Shown here: one piece after another, positions 9,263 through 17,002 of the stretch
Layout of the letters: each line of letters begins with the position of its first letter
Numbering within the stretch: the first letter of the stretch is position 1
Assembly (NCBI RefSeq): GCF_001753245.1
Contig: NZ_CP017415.1
Coordinates: 682,001-746,000, forward strand
DNA from: Acidihalobacter yilgarnensis
GTDB lineage: Bacteria > Pseudomonadota > Gammaproteobacteria > DSM-5130 > Acidihalobacteraceae
Length of the DNA: 64,000 nucleotides
Direction: 5' to 3'
Translations under genes and position numbers: made by a program
The notes under the pieces: generated by a model
The model's database searches: none
Told to the model about the DNA's origin: nothing
The model's input: the letters and a program-made list of their open reading frames with translations, nothing else

Positions 9263-10105
9263 ATGGAACCACTCGATTACCGAGCGATCTTCATTTCCGA
9301 CATACATCTGGGGACGGCCGACTGCCGTGCCGATTACCTGCTGGATTTTTTACGCCATACGCGCTGCGATACGCTTTATCTGGTCGGTGACGTCGTCGAT
9401 CTGTGGGCGATGCGGCGACAAGTGCACTGGCCACAGAGCCACAGCGAGGTTGTGAGAACCTTCTTCGAGCTTGCCGCCAGCGGTACCCGGGTGGTGTACA
9501 TCCCAGGTAATCACGATGAGGCGCTACGCGCACTGAGCGGTTGCCACTTCAACGGTATTGAGATACTTCGGGATACGGTGCATGTGACGCGCGACGGTCT
9601 CGGGCTGCGGGTGAGTCATGGAGACGAGTTCGATGCAGCCGTACGTTGTGGGCGCTTGGTACAGGCCATTGGCGATGTGGCCTACAACGTTCTGCTCTGG
9701 CTCAATCGGCACACCGCGCGGTTGCGTGGTCGCTACGGCCGTCCCTATTGGTCGTTGTCCGCCTGGCTTAAGGAACGCGTAGGCGGCGCCAGACGTTATG
9801 TCCGTCGTTTCATGCTGGCAGCAGTGCACGAAGCCCGGCAGGGTGATTTTGACGGCTATGTGTGCGGCCACATTCACGTGGCCGGGATCGAGCAGGTCGA
9901 TGGCATGCTGTATTGCAACGATGGCGACTGGGTGGAGCATTGCACCGCGCTGGTCGAAAATCGCGACGGTCGCCTGCAGCTGATCCATTGGGCGGACCAT
10001 AAGCGGGTGGAACGCGAGCATACCGGGGATGAGGTGCTTGATGCCGTCAGTCCCTTGCCGGTGCCCGAGTTGGTGGCTCAGTGGGCCAGGCAGTTATCCA
10101 GGTGA
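9263..10105 (+). CDS. Calcineurin-like metallophosphoesterase (LpxH2/PlcP-like)
   Basis: Binuclear-metal phosphoesterase of 280 aa. Metal ligands are visible in SDIHLGT (near residue 12), GDVVDLW, GNHDE, SHGDEFD and CGHIHV. The WPQSHSEVV, FNGIEI and PYWSLSAWLKE segments and the terminal GDWVEHCTALVE resemble the group annotated as UDP-2,3-diacylglucosamine diphosphatase-like. That group includes the PlcP phospholipase C used in lipid remodelling by marine and rhizobial bacteria. Lipid A synthesis versus phospholipid breakdown cannot be decided from sequence alone. Its 3' end overlaps the convergent znuA 3' end by 28 bases. Confidence 0.75.
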   Translation: MEPLDYRAIFISDIHLGTADCRADYLLDFLRHTRCDTLYLVGDVVDLWAMRRQVHWPQSHSEVVRTFFELAASGTRVVYIPGNHDEALRALSGCHFNGIEILRDTVHVTRDGLGLRVSHGDEFDAAVRCGRLVQAIGDVAYNVLLWLNRHTARLRGRYGRPYWSLSAWLKERVGGARRYVRRFMLAAVHEARQGDFDGYVCGHIHVAGIEQVDGMLYCNDGDWVEHCTALVENRDGRLQLIHWADHKRVEREHTGDEVLDAVSPLPVPELVAQWARQLSR

Positions 10106-11043
10106 GTCCCGAGAGCGTCCATCAGCTCGAAATACAGGTCCGGGCCGGGTTTTAGATCGGCGCCGAGAGGGTCGAGTACACCAATGCGTACGTCGCTACC
10201 GGCGGTAACCGTGCGAACGAGCGGCGAGGCGAATTCGGGTTCGCGAAACATACAGCGTACCCCGTAGTGCGTGATTGCCTGACGCGCTGCTTCCACTCGC
10301 CGTGCGCCTGGCGGCAGCGATGGCTCCACGGTCAACGCACCGACCGCGCGCAGGCCGTAGCGGGTGTCGAGATAGGCGTAGGCATCGTGAAACACCATGA
10401 ACGGGACGGTCTTGACTGGTGCAAGTATGTGCGCCAGGTGCTGATCCAGACGCGAGAGCCTCGCTTCCAGCGCTGTTGCGTTGGTTTGGTAGCGCGCTGC
10501 GTGCGCCGGATCGATGGTGCTGAGTACACGGGTGATTTCATGCACCATGGCCTCTGCATTGCGAGGGTCCAGCCAGATATGTGGATTGATTTCGGCATCG
10601 TGCGGCAACGAGCGGTGTGCGTGATCCGCGATGTCTTCGTCTGGGGCAATGCCGAAACCGGCGCGCACCGGCAATAGCTTGATTCCAGGTGCCTGCGACA
10701 GCGCCACCACGCGTACGTCCGCAGGCAAGTTTTTCAGTGGGCGATTGAGAAATGTTTCGAGCATGGGGCCGACCCAAAAGACCACGCGGGCTTGGCTGAG
10801 CGCGCGCATATCGCTAGGACGCAAGCTGTAGGTATGCGGTGAGGCTGCGCCGGGTACGAGCAAGTACGGCTCATCGCCAGTACCGGCCATCACGCCGGCA
10901 ACCAGTGACTCGATGGGTTTGATACTGGCGACCACGAGCGGTGTACTGGCTTGTGCGGCAGCGGAACAGGCGAGCAGGAACGCACACAGGGCAGTGAACA
11001 AGCCGGAGGTGTGGCGTAGCAACGGCGAAGGGCGTGCATGCAT
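10078..11043 (-). CDS. znuA: Zinc ABC transporter, periplasmic binding protein
   Basis: Cluster A-1 metal-binding lipoprotein-type receptor (321 aa) that delivers Zn2+ to ZnuBC. ATG at 11043 gives a clean signal peptide (MHARPSPLLRHTSGLFTALC, then a hydrophobic stretch to about residue 30). Likely metal ligands lie in PGAASPHTYSL, in NPHIWLDPRNAEAM and in VFHDAYAYL, plus an acidic residue near the C-terminus. The usual long His-rich loop is reduced to DHAHRSLPHD. It diverges from zur-znuCB across a Zur box, so zinc repression of both units is expected. Confidence 0.9.
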   Translation of the reverse strand: MHARPSPLLRHTSGLFTALCAFLLACSAAAQASTPLVVASIKPIESLVAGVMAGTGDEPYLLVPGAASPHTYSLRPSDMRALSQARVVFWVGPMLETFLNRPLKNLPADVRVVALSQAPGIKLLPVRAGFGIAPDEDIADHAHRSLPHDAEINPHIWLDPRNAEAMVHEITRVLSTIDPAHAARYQTNATALEARLSRLDQHLAHILAPVKTVPFMVFHDAYAYLDTRYGLRAVGALTVEPSLPPGARRVEAARQAITHYGVRCMFREPEFASPLVRTVTAGSDVRIGVLDPLGADLKPGPDLYFELMDALGTHLDNCLAH

Positions 11044-11077
11044 GGTCAGTCCCGTCAGTGGCGCATAATTATGAAAG

Positions 11078-11090
11078 GTTATAATATAAC
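11078..11090. promoter_or_regulatory. Zur box between znuA and zur
   Basis: Perfect 13-bp palindrome GTTATA-A-TATAAC, within a longer GAAAGGTTATAATATAAC context that closely matches the gammaproteobacterial Zur operator. It contains a consensus -10 (TATAAT, 11080-11085) reading toward zur, so zinc-bound Zur would block that promoter. It lies 35 bases upstream of znuA on the other strand. Confidence 0.9.
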
Positions 11091-11114
11091 AAAAACTCAC
11101 CCAGGCAAGCGATT

Positions 11115-11579
11115 ATGGACCCGCGTACCAGTACAGAGGATGCCGGCTGGCGTCATCGTCTCGACCAGGCAGAGAGATTATGTCGTGAGCGTGGCGCACG
11201 TTTCACGCCTTTGAGGCGCCGTGTATTCGAATGTCTGCTGACACGTGGGGCGCCTGTGGGTGCGTACGAGTTACTGGCGGAATTGCGCGAGGAGGGTTTT
11301 GCGGACGGGCCGCCGACCGTGTACCGAGCGCTCGATTTTCTGCGTGCGCAAGGTCTGGCGCATCGGGTGCGTAGCACGAACGCCTTCGTGGCCTGCGATC
11401 ACCCTGGTGACGCACATGGAGGGTTGCTGCTGATTTGCCGCGAGTGTGGCGGTAGCGTGGAGGTCGAGCCGGATGTTGTGGGTGCGGTTGTGCGCGAACA
11501 GGCTGCGCTCCACGACTTCGAAGCGGCTACTCAGTTGATCGAGATCAGCGGGTGGTGTCAGCGGTGCCGGCCGTTATGA
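11115..11579 (+). CDS. zur: Zinc uptake regulator, Fur family
   Basis: Fur-family repressor (154 aa) with a winged-helix domain (about residues 20-90; the PTVYRALDFL recognition helix is clear). The dimerisation/metal domain has structural-zinc cysteines in ICRECGG and WCQRC. Assigned to Zur rather than Fur because it is flanked by znuA and overlaps znuC, and because the intervening operator matches a Zur box. The stop overlaps the znuC start (ATGA), giving translational coupling. Autoregulation is likely. Confidence 0.92.
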   Translation: MDPRTSTEDAGWRHRLDQAERLCRERGARFTPLRRRVFECLLTRGAPVGAYELLAELREEGFADGPPTVYRALDFLRAQGLAHRVRSTNAFVACDHPGDAHGGLLLICRECGGSVEVEPDVVGAVVREQAALHDFEAATQLIEISGWCQRCRPL

Positions 11580-12352
11580 CGCTGTCATCCGCAGTCTTGA
11601 TCGAGGCCACGGGGCTGGCCGTCACGTTCGGGGAAAGGCAAGTATTGGAAAATGTCGACCTGAGCCTGAGCGAGCGGGAGATCGTGACGCTGATCGGGCC
11701 CAACGGCGCAGGTAAGACCACGCTGGTGAGGACATTGTTGGGTTTGCAGCGTCCGAGCACTGGTAAGCTGACACGTCGCCCCGGCCTTCGTATCGGCTAT
11801 ATGCCCCAGCGCGTGACGGTGGACGCAATACTGCCGATGAATGTAGAGCGCTTCCTGCGTTTGGGTGCGCGCCGCCGCTCGGCGGTTGCACATACGGCGG
11901 CGCGTTTGGGTGTTAGCGATTTGTTGCACAGTCCGATACAGGGCCTCTCCGGTGGAGAGATGCAACGTGTATTGCTCGCGCGTGCGCTGCTGCGTGATCC
12001 ACAACTGCTGGTCTTGGATGAGCCGGCGCAGGGTGTGGATGTCGGCTTGCAAAGCGCTTTCTATCGGCTGATCCGGCAGATACGTGACGAGCAGGCCTGT
12101 GGCGTGCTGATGGTATCGCATGACCTGCATCTGGTGATGGCCGCAACGGATCGTGTCATTTGTCTCAACGGGCATGTCTGCTGTACAGGGCGGCCGGAAG
12201 CGGTCAGCCGCGACCCGGCCTATCAACGGTTGTTCGGCGGTGCCGACACGCGCGGGCTGGCTGTATATGCGCATGACCATGACCATACGCACGATGCCAT
12301 GCCGCTTGCACCGGACGAAGTGATTTCGGAAGAGGAGAAGGGCAGTGCCTGA
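11576..12352 (+). CDS. znuC: Zinc ABC transporter, ATP-binding protein
   Basis: ATPase of the ZnuABC importer (258 aa). Walker A is GPNGAGKTTLV, the signature is LSGGEMQRVLLARAL and Walker B is LLVLDEPAQGVD. ATG 11576 overlaps the zur stop by four bases; an upstream GTG at 11552 would overlap zur further. The C-terminal tail is histidine-rich (YAHDHDHTHDAM), a feature seen in some ZnuC proteins and consistent with zinc sensing. Confidence 0.93.
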   Translation: MTLSSAVLIEATGLAVTFGERQVLENVDLSLSEREIVTLIGPNGAGKTTLVRTLLGLQRPSTGKLTRRPGLRIGYMPQRVTVDAILPMNVERFLRLGARRRSAVAHTAARLGVSDLLHSPIQGLSGGEMQRVLLARALLRDPQLLVLDEPAQGVDVGLQSAFYRLIRQIRDEQACGVLMVSHDLHLVMAATDRVICLNGHVCCTGRPEAVSRDPAYQRLFGGADTRGLAVYAHDHDHTHDAMPLAPDEVISEEEKGSA

Positions 12353-13160
12353 TTTCGTCTGGCATGCGTTGCTTGGGGGCATGGGGGTGGCGTGTGTTGC
12401 CGGTCCGCTGGGTTGCTTCGTGGTCTGGCGACGCATGGCCTATTTCGGCGATACCTTGTCGCATTCCGCCTTGCTCGGGGTCGCCTTGGGTTTCCTATTG
12501 GGGATCGATCTGCGCATCGGTATTCTGGTGGTATGCCTGCTCGCCGGCTTGCTGTTGGTGGCTATGCATGGTCGCCAGCGCCTAGCGAGCGATACCCTGC
12601 TCGGCATTATTGCGCACACGGCGCTCTCGCTGGGTATGGTGACTATCGCCTTCCTGCCGTCCCTGCGCATCGACCTGATGGGTTATCTATTCGGCGACAT
12701 CCTCGCAATCAGTCAGCGTGATTTGCTGACTATTGCACTTGGCGGTTTGATGGTGCTGATAGCGCTTGCGAATATTTGGCGCGGCCTGCTTTCGGCGACG
12801 GTACATGAGGATTTGGCACGCGTGGAAGGCGTGCCGACAGCGCGCAACAATTTGATTTTCGTCCTGCTGCTGGCGCTGGTCGTGGCTGTGGCGATGAAGG
12901 TGGTGGGGATGCTGCTGATCACGGCCCTGCTGATTATCCCGGCAGCCACGGCGCGGCGCTTCGCGGGTTCGCCAGAGCGCATGGCTTTGCTGGCTGCCCT
13001 CGTGGGCATATTGGCCGTAGCGGGTGGAGTCTTTGGGTCCTTACGCTGGGACACGCCGGCCGGCCCATCGATCGTGGTGGCGGCAACCATTTTGTTCATG
13101 TTGGCGTTTTTGCTGCCTGTAATGCGCCGTGAGTCGGTATTGCCACCTCGCCGTTTATGA
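12345..13160 (+). CDS. znuB: Zinc ABC transporter, membrane permease
   Basis: ABC-3 family permease (271 aa) with about eight membrane helices and the family segment FGDTLSHSALLGVALG near residue 35. GTG 12345 is preceded by GAGGAGAAGG and overlaps the znuC stop by eight bases, so the genes are coupled. Last gene of zur-znuC-znuB; the feo promoter starts within 30 bases of its stop codon. Confidence 0.93.
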   Translation: MPDFVWHALLGGMGVACVAGPLGCFVVWRRMAYFGDTLSHSALLGVALGFLLGIDLRIGILVVCLLAGLLLVAMHGRQRLASDTLLGIIAHTALSLGMVTIAFLPSLRIDLMGYLFGDILAISQRDLLTIALGGLMVLIALANIWRGLLSATVHEDLARVEGVPTARNNLIFVLLLALVVAVAMKVVGMLLITALLIIPAATARRFAGSPERMALLAALVGILAVAGGVFGSLRWDTPAGPSIVVAATILFMLAFLLPVMRRESVLPPRRL

Positions 13161-13170
13161 GATTGGTAAC

Positions 13171-13207
13171 AATAATGGTTCTCATTACATGTAAATTCAG
13201 GTATACT
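13171..13207 (+). promoter_or_regulatory. Fur box and promoter of the feo operon
   Basis: AATAATGGTTCTCATTACA (13171-13189) matches the 19-bp Fur consensus in about 14 positions. It overlaps a -35-like TTCTCA (13179-13184). A good -10, TATACT (13202-13207), follows at 17-bp spacing. feoA starts at 13243. Iron-bound Fur would block this promoter. Confidence 0.8.
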
Positions 13208-13242
13208 CTCCTCAAGTTCAACGCAGTATCCGGAGTTTATCG

Positions 13243-13521
13243 ATGATCGCTTCCGCAACCGGGCTTGCCGCTAACCATCAAGGTGCCGTTCAAGGTGGTT
13301 TTCCGCTCGCGATGGCCTCAACAGGAGAGCAGGTTCGGGTCGTGGCCCTGAGTGGCGGCGATGCGCTGGAAAAGCGTTTGGCGGCCATGGGTTTGGGACT
13401 GGGCAGCGAATTTGCACTTGCACAACGCGAGGGCGCAGCCGGGGCCGTGATCAGCCTAGCCTCCACGCGACTGGCGCTAAGCCTTGGCATGTTACATCGG
13501 ATACGGGTTGTGAAGGTTTGA
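13243..13521 (+). CDS. feoA: FeoA family protein (first copy)
   Basis: Small SH3-like cytoplasmic partner of FeoB (92 aa). The FeoA core starts near residue 26 (EQVRVVALSGGDALEKRLAAMG) after an extra N-terminal tail of about 25 residues not present in the second copy. CCGGAG precedes ATG 13243. Directly downstream of the Fur-box promoter and 16 bases from the second feoA. Confidence 0.85.
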   Translation: MIASATGLAANHQGAVQGGFPLAMASTGEQVRVVALSGGDALEKRLAAMGLGLGSEFALAQREGAAGAVISLASTRLALSLGMLHRIRVVKV

Positions 13522-13537
13522 TGGGGGGAGTAAGGCG

Positions 13538-13765
13538 ATGGTCCTAGCGGACCTTAAAGTCGGGGAGTCAGGACGGGTGCGCGGATTCGCACAATCCGAG
13601 GCAATTTATCGCCGCAAGCTGATGGCGATGGGGCTGACCTTGGGGGCGGAATTCACGATCACTCGCCTGGCTCCGCTCGGCGACCCGGTGGAAATCCGGG
13701 TGCGGGGTTCGGCACTGACCCTGCGGAAGGATGAGGCCGCCGCGCTGCGAATCGAAAAAATTTGA
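13538..13765 (+). CDS. feoA: FeoA family protein (second copy)
   Basis: 75-aa FeoA with the typical start VLADLKVGESGRVRGF and the LMAMGLTLGAEFTITRLAPLGDP core. It is shorter than the first copy and the closer match to canonical FeoA. The last codons form the left arm of an intrinsic terminator (13737-13790), so part of the coding sequence doubles as a transcription signal ahead of feoB. Confidence 0.88.
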   Translation: MVLADLKVGESGRVRGFAQSEAIYRRKLMAMGLTLGAEFTITRLAPLGDPVEIRVRGSALTLRKDEAAALRIEKI

Positions 13766-13790
13766 TTTGATGCAGCTCGGCGGTTTTTTT
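13737..13790 (+). terminator. Intrinsic terminator between feoA2 and feoB
   Basis: CCGCCGCGCTGC (13737-13748) pairs with GCAGCTCGGCGG (13772-13783) with one mismatch, and an inner ATCGAA/TTTGAT stem extends it. It is followed by TTTTTTT (13784-13790). The left arm lies inside the feoA2 coding sequence. Confidence 0.8.
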
Positions 13791-13800
13791 ATCCACATGT

Positions 13801-13819
13801 GGTAATGATTCTCAATCAA
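13801..13819 (+). promoter_or_regulatory. Second Fur-box-like site, upstream of feoB
   Basis: GGTAATGATTCTCAATCAA matches the Fur consensus in about 13 of 19 positions. It lies between the feoAA terminator and feoB (ATG 13831), so feoB may have its own iron-controlled start or block. No convincing -35/-10 pair was found here. Confidence 0.55.
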
Positions 13820-13830
13820 TAGAGGTTGCT

Positions 13831-16167
13831 ATGACCCACGGTGTCATCGGCCTAATCGGCAATCCCAATTGTGGCAAAACAACGCTGTTCAATGCCTTGA
13901 CCGGTTCCCGACAAAAGGTCGGCAACTGGCCGGGCGTGACCGTGGAGCGCAAGGAAGGTCGCTTCGAATGGGATGGTGGGTCGATCGTAGTGGTTGATCT
14001 TCCGGGGACCTATTCGCTGGATGCTGGATCAAGCGCGTCCCTGGATGAGGCCATCGCGCGGGATTATGCCCTTGCCGGCGAGGCGAATCTGATTGTCAAC
14101 ATCGTCGATGCCTCTAATCTGGAACGCAACCTCTATTTGACCACCCAGTTGCTGGAAATGCGATTGCCGTTGGTGCTGGCGGTGAATATGCTCGACGCCG
14201 CACAGGAAGCGGGCGTGCGGTTGGATATGGAACGCCTGGCTGAAGGGCTCGGCTGTCACGTCGTGCCGATGGTAGCCACGCGCGGAGAGGGCGTCGAGGT
14301 ACTCAAGCGTGTGGTGGTGACTCAGGTACGGTCATCCCCACGGCGCGGGGTGGAGATAATATACGCGCCGATGATCGAGGAGGCGTTGAGCGAGCTCGTC
14401 GGTCTGCTGGAGGCCCCGGCGAGGGCGCACGGTATGGATGCGCGCTGGTTAGGAGTCAAGTTGCTGGAGGGCGATATACAAGCGGAGTCGCTTGCGCCGG
14501 AAGCGGCGCTGGCGTTGGCAAGACACCACCAGACACGTATTGAGGGGCACCTGGGCGAGCCCGCCGATGTGTTCATTGCCGAGGCGCGCTACAACTTCGT
14601 GCACGAGCTGTTGCAGGAATCGATGCGTCGCGAAGGACAGGTGCGACGCAGTACCTCAGATCGGATCGATCGGGTGGTACTCAACCGATATCTCGGTATC
14701 CCGGTATTCCTGCTGGTGATGTACTTACTGTTCGTGATCAGCTTCAACGGTGGCAACATCTTCCTGGATTTTTTCGACCAGACGAGTCACGCAATCTTCG
14801 TCGAAGGTTTTGCCCGTTTGCTGGCGTCTGTGGGAAGCCCTGATTGGATGATCAGTCTGCTCGCGTATTCGCTGGGTGGGTCGATCCAGCTGGTTTCAAC
14901 CTTCATCGCCCCCATCGGTATGACCTTCCTGTTCTTGTCCGTACTGGAAGATTCGGGTTACATGGCGCGTGCAGCCTTCGTGATGGATCGATTCATGCGC
15001 CGGATCGGTTTGCCTGGCAAAGCCTTCGTGCCGATGATTGTCGGTTTCGGTTGCAACGTACCGGCGGTCATGGCGACCCGCACGCTAGAGGATCCGCGTG
15101 AGCGTTTGGTGGCTGCGCTGATGCAACCGTTCATGTCGTGCAGCGCGCGCCTGACGGTGTATATGGCCTTCGTGGCCGTCTTTTTTCGCGAATATGGCGG
15201 CCAGCTTGTTTTCGGGCTGTATGTACTCGGCATCGTGGTCGCAATCCTGACCGCGTTCATTCTCAAGCGTACGGCTTTGCGTGGTGAGGCGAGTCCCTTC
15301 GTCATGGAATTACCGTCATATCACTTCCCGACGTTGCGGGGCACGCTGCGTAGTACCTGGGAGCGGCTTTCGGTGTTTTTATTGCGCGTGGGCAAGGTGA
15401 TTATCATCGCCTCCATGGTCGTGACCGCACTGGCGAGCATCAGCCCCACCGGGCGCGGCCTTGGGGATCACGAGGTAGGTGAGTCGATCCTGGCCGAGGT
15501 GGGCAAGGGCCTGACGCCGGTCTTTGCCCCCATGGGCATCACCCAGGAGAATTGGCCGGCCACGGTGGGTCTGCTCTCCGGGGTGGTGGTCAAGGAAATC
15601 GTGATGGGCACGCTCAATGGCGTCTACAGCAAGTTGGGCGCGCCGGACGGTGGCAGCATGGGCGGTGCTTCAAATAAGTCCGGGCTGTTAGAGCAGCTCG
15701 GCGCCGCTGTCGCGACCATCCCGACCAACGCGGCCGCTTTTGCGCATGGCTTCCTTGACCCTCTGGGTTTCGGTGGCCTGCAGCGTGCGTCTGGCGACCT
15801 CAAGACCTCGGCTGAGGCCCAGGGTCTCCAGGTCAATACGCTGACGCGCCTGGGTAGCCTGTTCACTGTGCCGGCGGCCATCGCCTATCTGATTTTCATC
15901 CTGCTTTACATGCCCTGCGTCAATACCATTGCGGCGATCCGGCGGGAGACCGGCAGCCGAGGCTGGACGGCCTTTGCCGTACTGTGGGGGCTGTTGTGGG
16001 CTTATGGTCTGGCGGTGCTCTACTACCAGATGGCAACCTTCGGCGAGCATCCTGCTAGTGCACTACTCTGGCTGGTTGGGGTCCTGGCGACACTGGCATC
16101 GGTTGTTGTGGGTCTGCGCCGCTATGGTTTGCGCCGTGAGCTCACGGCTCAGTTGCGGCGGATATGA
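13831..16167 (+). CDS. feoB: Ferrous iron transporter FeoB
   Basis: GTP-driven Fe2+ permease of the inner membrane (778 aa). The N-terminal G domain has G1 GNPNCGKTT, G3 DLPG and G4 NMLD; a helical domain follows to about residue 270. The rest is a polytopic membrane domain with two Gate-type halves, visible in DSGYMARAAFVMDRFM and in VVVKEIVMGTL. The length is normal for gammaproteobacterial FeoB. Its stop overlaps the feoC start (ATGATG). Confidence 0.96.
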   Translation: MTHGVIGLIGNPNCGKTTLFNALTGSRQKVGNWPGVTVERKEGRFEWDGGSIVVVDLPGTYSLDAGSSASLDEAIARDYALAGEANLIVNIVDASNLERNLYLTTQLLEMRLPLVLAVNMLDAAQEAGVRLDMERLAEGLGCHVVPMVATRGEGVEVLKRVVVTQVRSSPRRGVEIIYAPMIEEALSELVGLLEAPARAHGMDARWLGVKLLEGDIQAESLAPEAALALARHHQTRIEGHLGEPADVFIAEARYNFVHELLQESMRREGQVRRSTSDRIDRVVLNRYLGIPVFLLVMYLLFVISFNGGNIFLDFFDQTSHAIFVEGFARLLASVGSPDWMISLLAYSLGGSIQLVSTFIAPIGMTFLFLSVLEDSGYMARAAFVMDRFMRRIGLPGKAFVPMIVGFGCNVPAVMATRTLEDPRERLVAALMQPFMSCSARLTVYMAFVAVFFREYGGQLVFGLYVLGIVVAILTAFILKRTALRGEASPFVMELPSYHFPTLRGTLRSTWERLSVFLLRVGKVIIIASMVVTALASISPTGRGLGDHEVGESILAEVGKGLTPVFAPMGITQENWPATVGLLSGVVVKEIVMGTLNGVYSKLGAPDGGSMGGASNKSGLLEQLGAAVATIPTNAAAFAHGFLDPLGFGGLQRASGDLKTSAEAQGLQVNTLTRLGSLFTVPAAIAYLIFILLYMPCVNTIAAIRRETGSRGWTAFAVLWGLLWAYGLAVLYYQMATFGEHPASALLWLVGVLATLASVVVGLRRYGLRRELTAQLRRI

Positions 16168-16570
16168 TGGGTCCGGCCGCCGTCAAGGCCTATCTGGCGG
16201 AGCGCGGCAGAGCGCCAATGTCGGATTTGGTCCATCGCTTTGACAGCGATCCTCGAGCGCTTTTAGGCGTTCTCGAATTCTGGATGCGTCGAGGCAAGGT
16301 GCGACGACTTGCCGGCGATGCATGTTCGGGGGGTGTGGTGGAGGTTGCGGGATTGCCCGTGAGCCGGAATTGACGGCGATCTACGAGTGGGTCAAGGCGG
16401 ATCAACCTTTGCGGTTCGTGTCGCCGGAGGCTTGGCGGCGTAAGCCCGCTGAGAGGCCTAGCCTAGCTGATCATGCCGCCGGAAAAGGCATACAGGCTGG
16501 CGGCTGCGGTGAGACTGCCGATCAACGCCCCAGCGATGACGTCGCTGGGGTAATGCAGCCCGAGCACTAG
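16164..16570 (+). pseudogene. feoC: FeoC-like Fe-S winged-helix protein, frameshifted at a G6 tract
   Basis: As read, the frame from ATG 16164 ends at 16373 after 69 aa: a FeoC winged-helix (AVKAYLAERGRAPMSDLVHRF) followed by GDACSGG and unrelated residues. At the six-G run 16328-16333 the -1 frame continues with CGGGCGIAREPELTAIYEWV. Together these give the C-x3-C-x3-C cluster motif and the ...YEWV ending typical of FeoC. One extra G would restore a frame running to about 16570 (135 aa). A -1 programmed slip at G-GGG-GGT is the alternative. It overlaps feoB, so it belongs to the feo operon. Confidence 0.75.
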
Positions 16571-17002
16571 ACGCGATAGCGCGACTAGAAGCGTGAACGG
16601 GATCACTATGATGGACCACATCGGGTAATAGGCGATGAGGATAATGCTGAAGCCGACGGCGTGCATGGTGTGGCCGGAAGGGAAGCTGAACTCGTCCAGC
16701 GGCGCTACGCTTTGCAGAATACCGACCTCGGCTTGGCAGGGTCGTGGACGACTGGTGGTGTGTTTGAGCCAGCGGTAGAGGAATAGCGAGATCAAGCCGA
16801 CCGCGACCATCTGCAGACTGACTCGTGCGGCTGCGGCGCCGTGTATCAGGGGCAAGGTCAGGATAATGGCATACCAGAAGACGCCGTCGCCCAGGCGGCT
16901 GACCGCAGCGAATAGGCGTGCGGGCATCCGCCGGCGATTGGCGCGATTGAACAGGCGGCAGACATGCTGGTCCACCTCAGTCAGACGTTCAAGCAGTCGC
17001 AT
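16463..17002 (-). CDS. PAP2-family membrane phosphatase
   Basis: Membrane phosphatase (179 aa) of the PAP2 superfamily, which dephosphorylates phosphatidate, undecaprenyl pyrophosphate or related lipids on the periplasmic side. The three motifs are complete: KHTTSRPRP, PSGHTMHAVGF and SRLVLGLHYPSDVIAG. ATG at 17002 has GGAGGA upstream and overlaps the end of the glycosyltransferase by 14 bases. Operon position after GT4, olsA and olsB suggests a lipid substrate. The 3' end faces the extended feoC frame. Confidence 0.88.
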   Translation of the reverse strand: MRLLERLTEVDQHVCRLFNRANRRRMPARLFAAVSRLGDGVFWYAIILTLPLIHGAAAARVSLQMVAVGLISLFLYRWLKHTTSRPRPCQAEVGILQSVAPLDEFSFPSGHTMHAVGFSIILIAYYPMWSIIVIPFTLLVALSRLVLGLHYPSDVIAGALIGSLTAAASLYAFSGGMIS

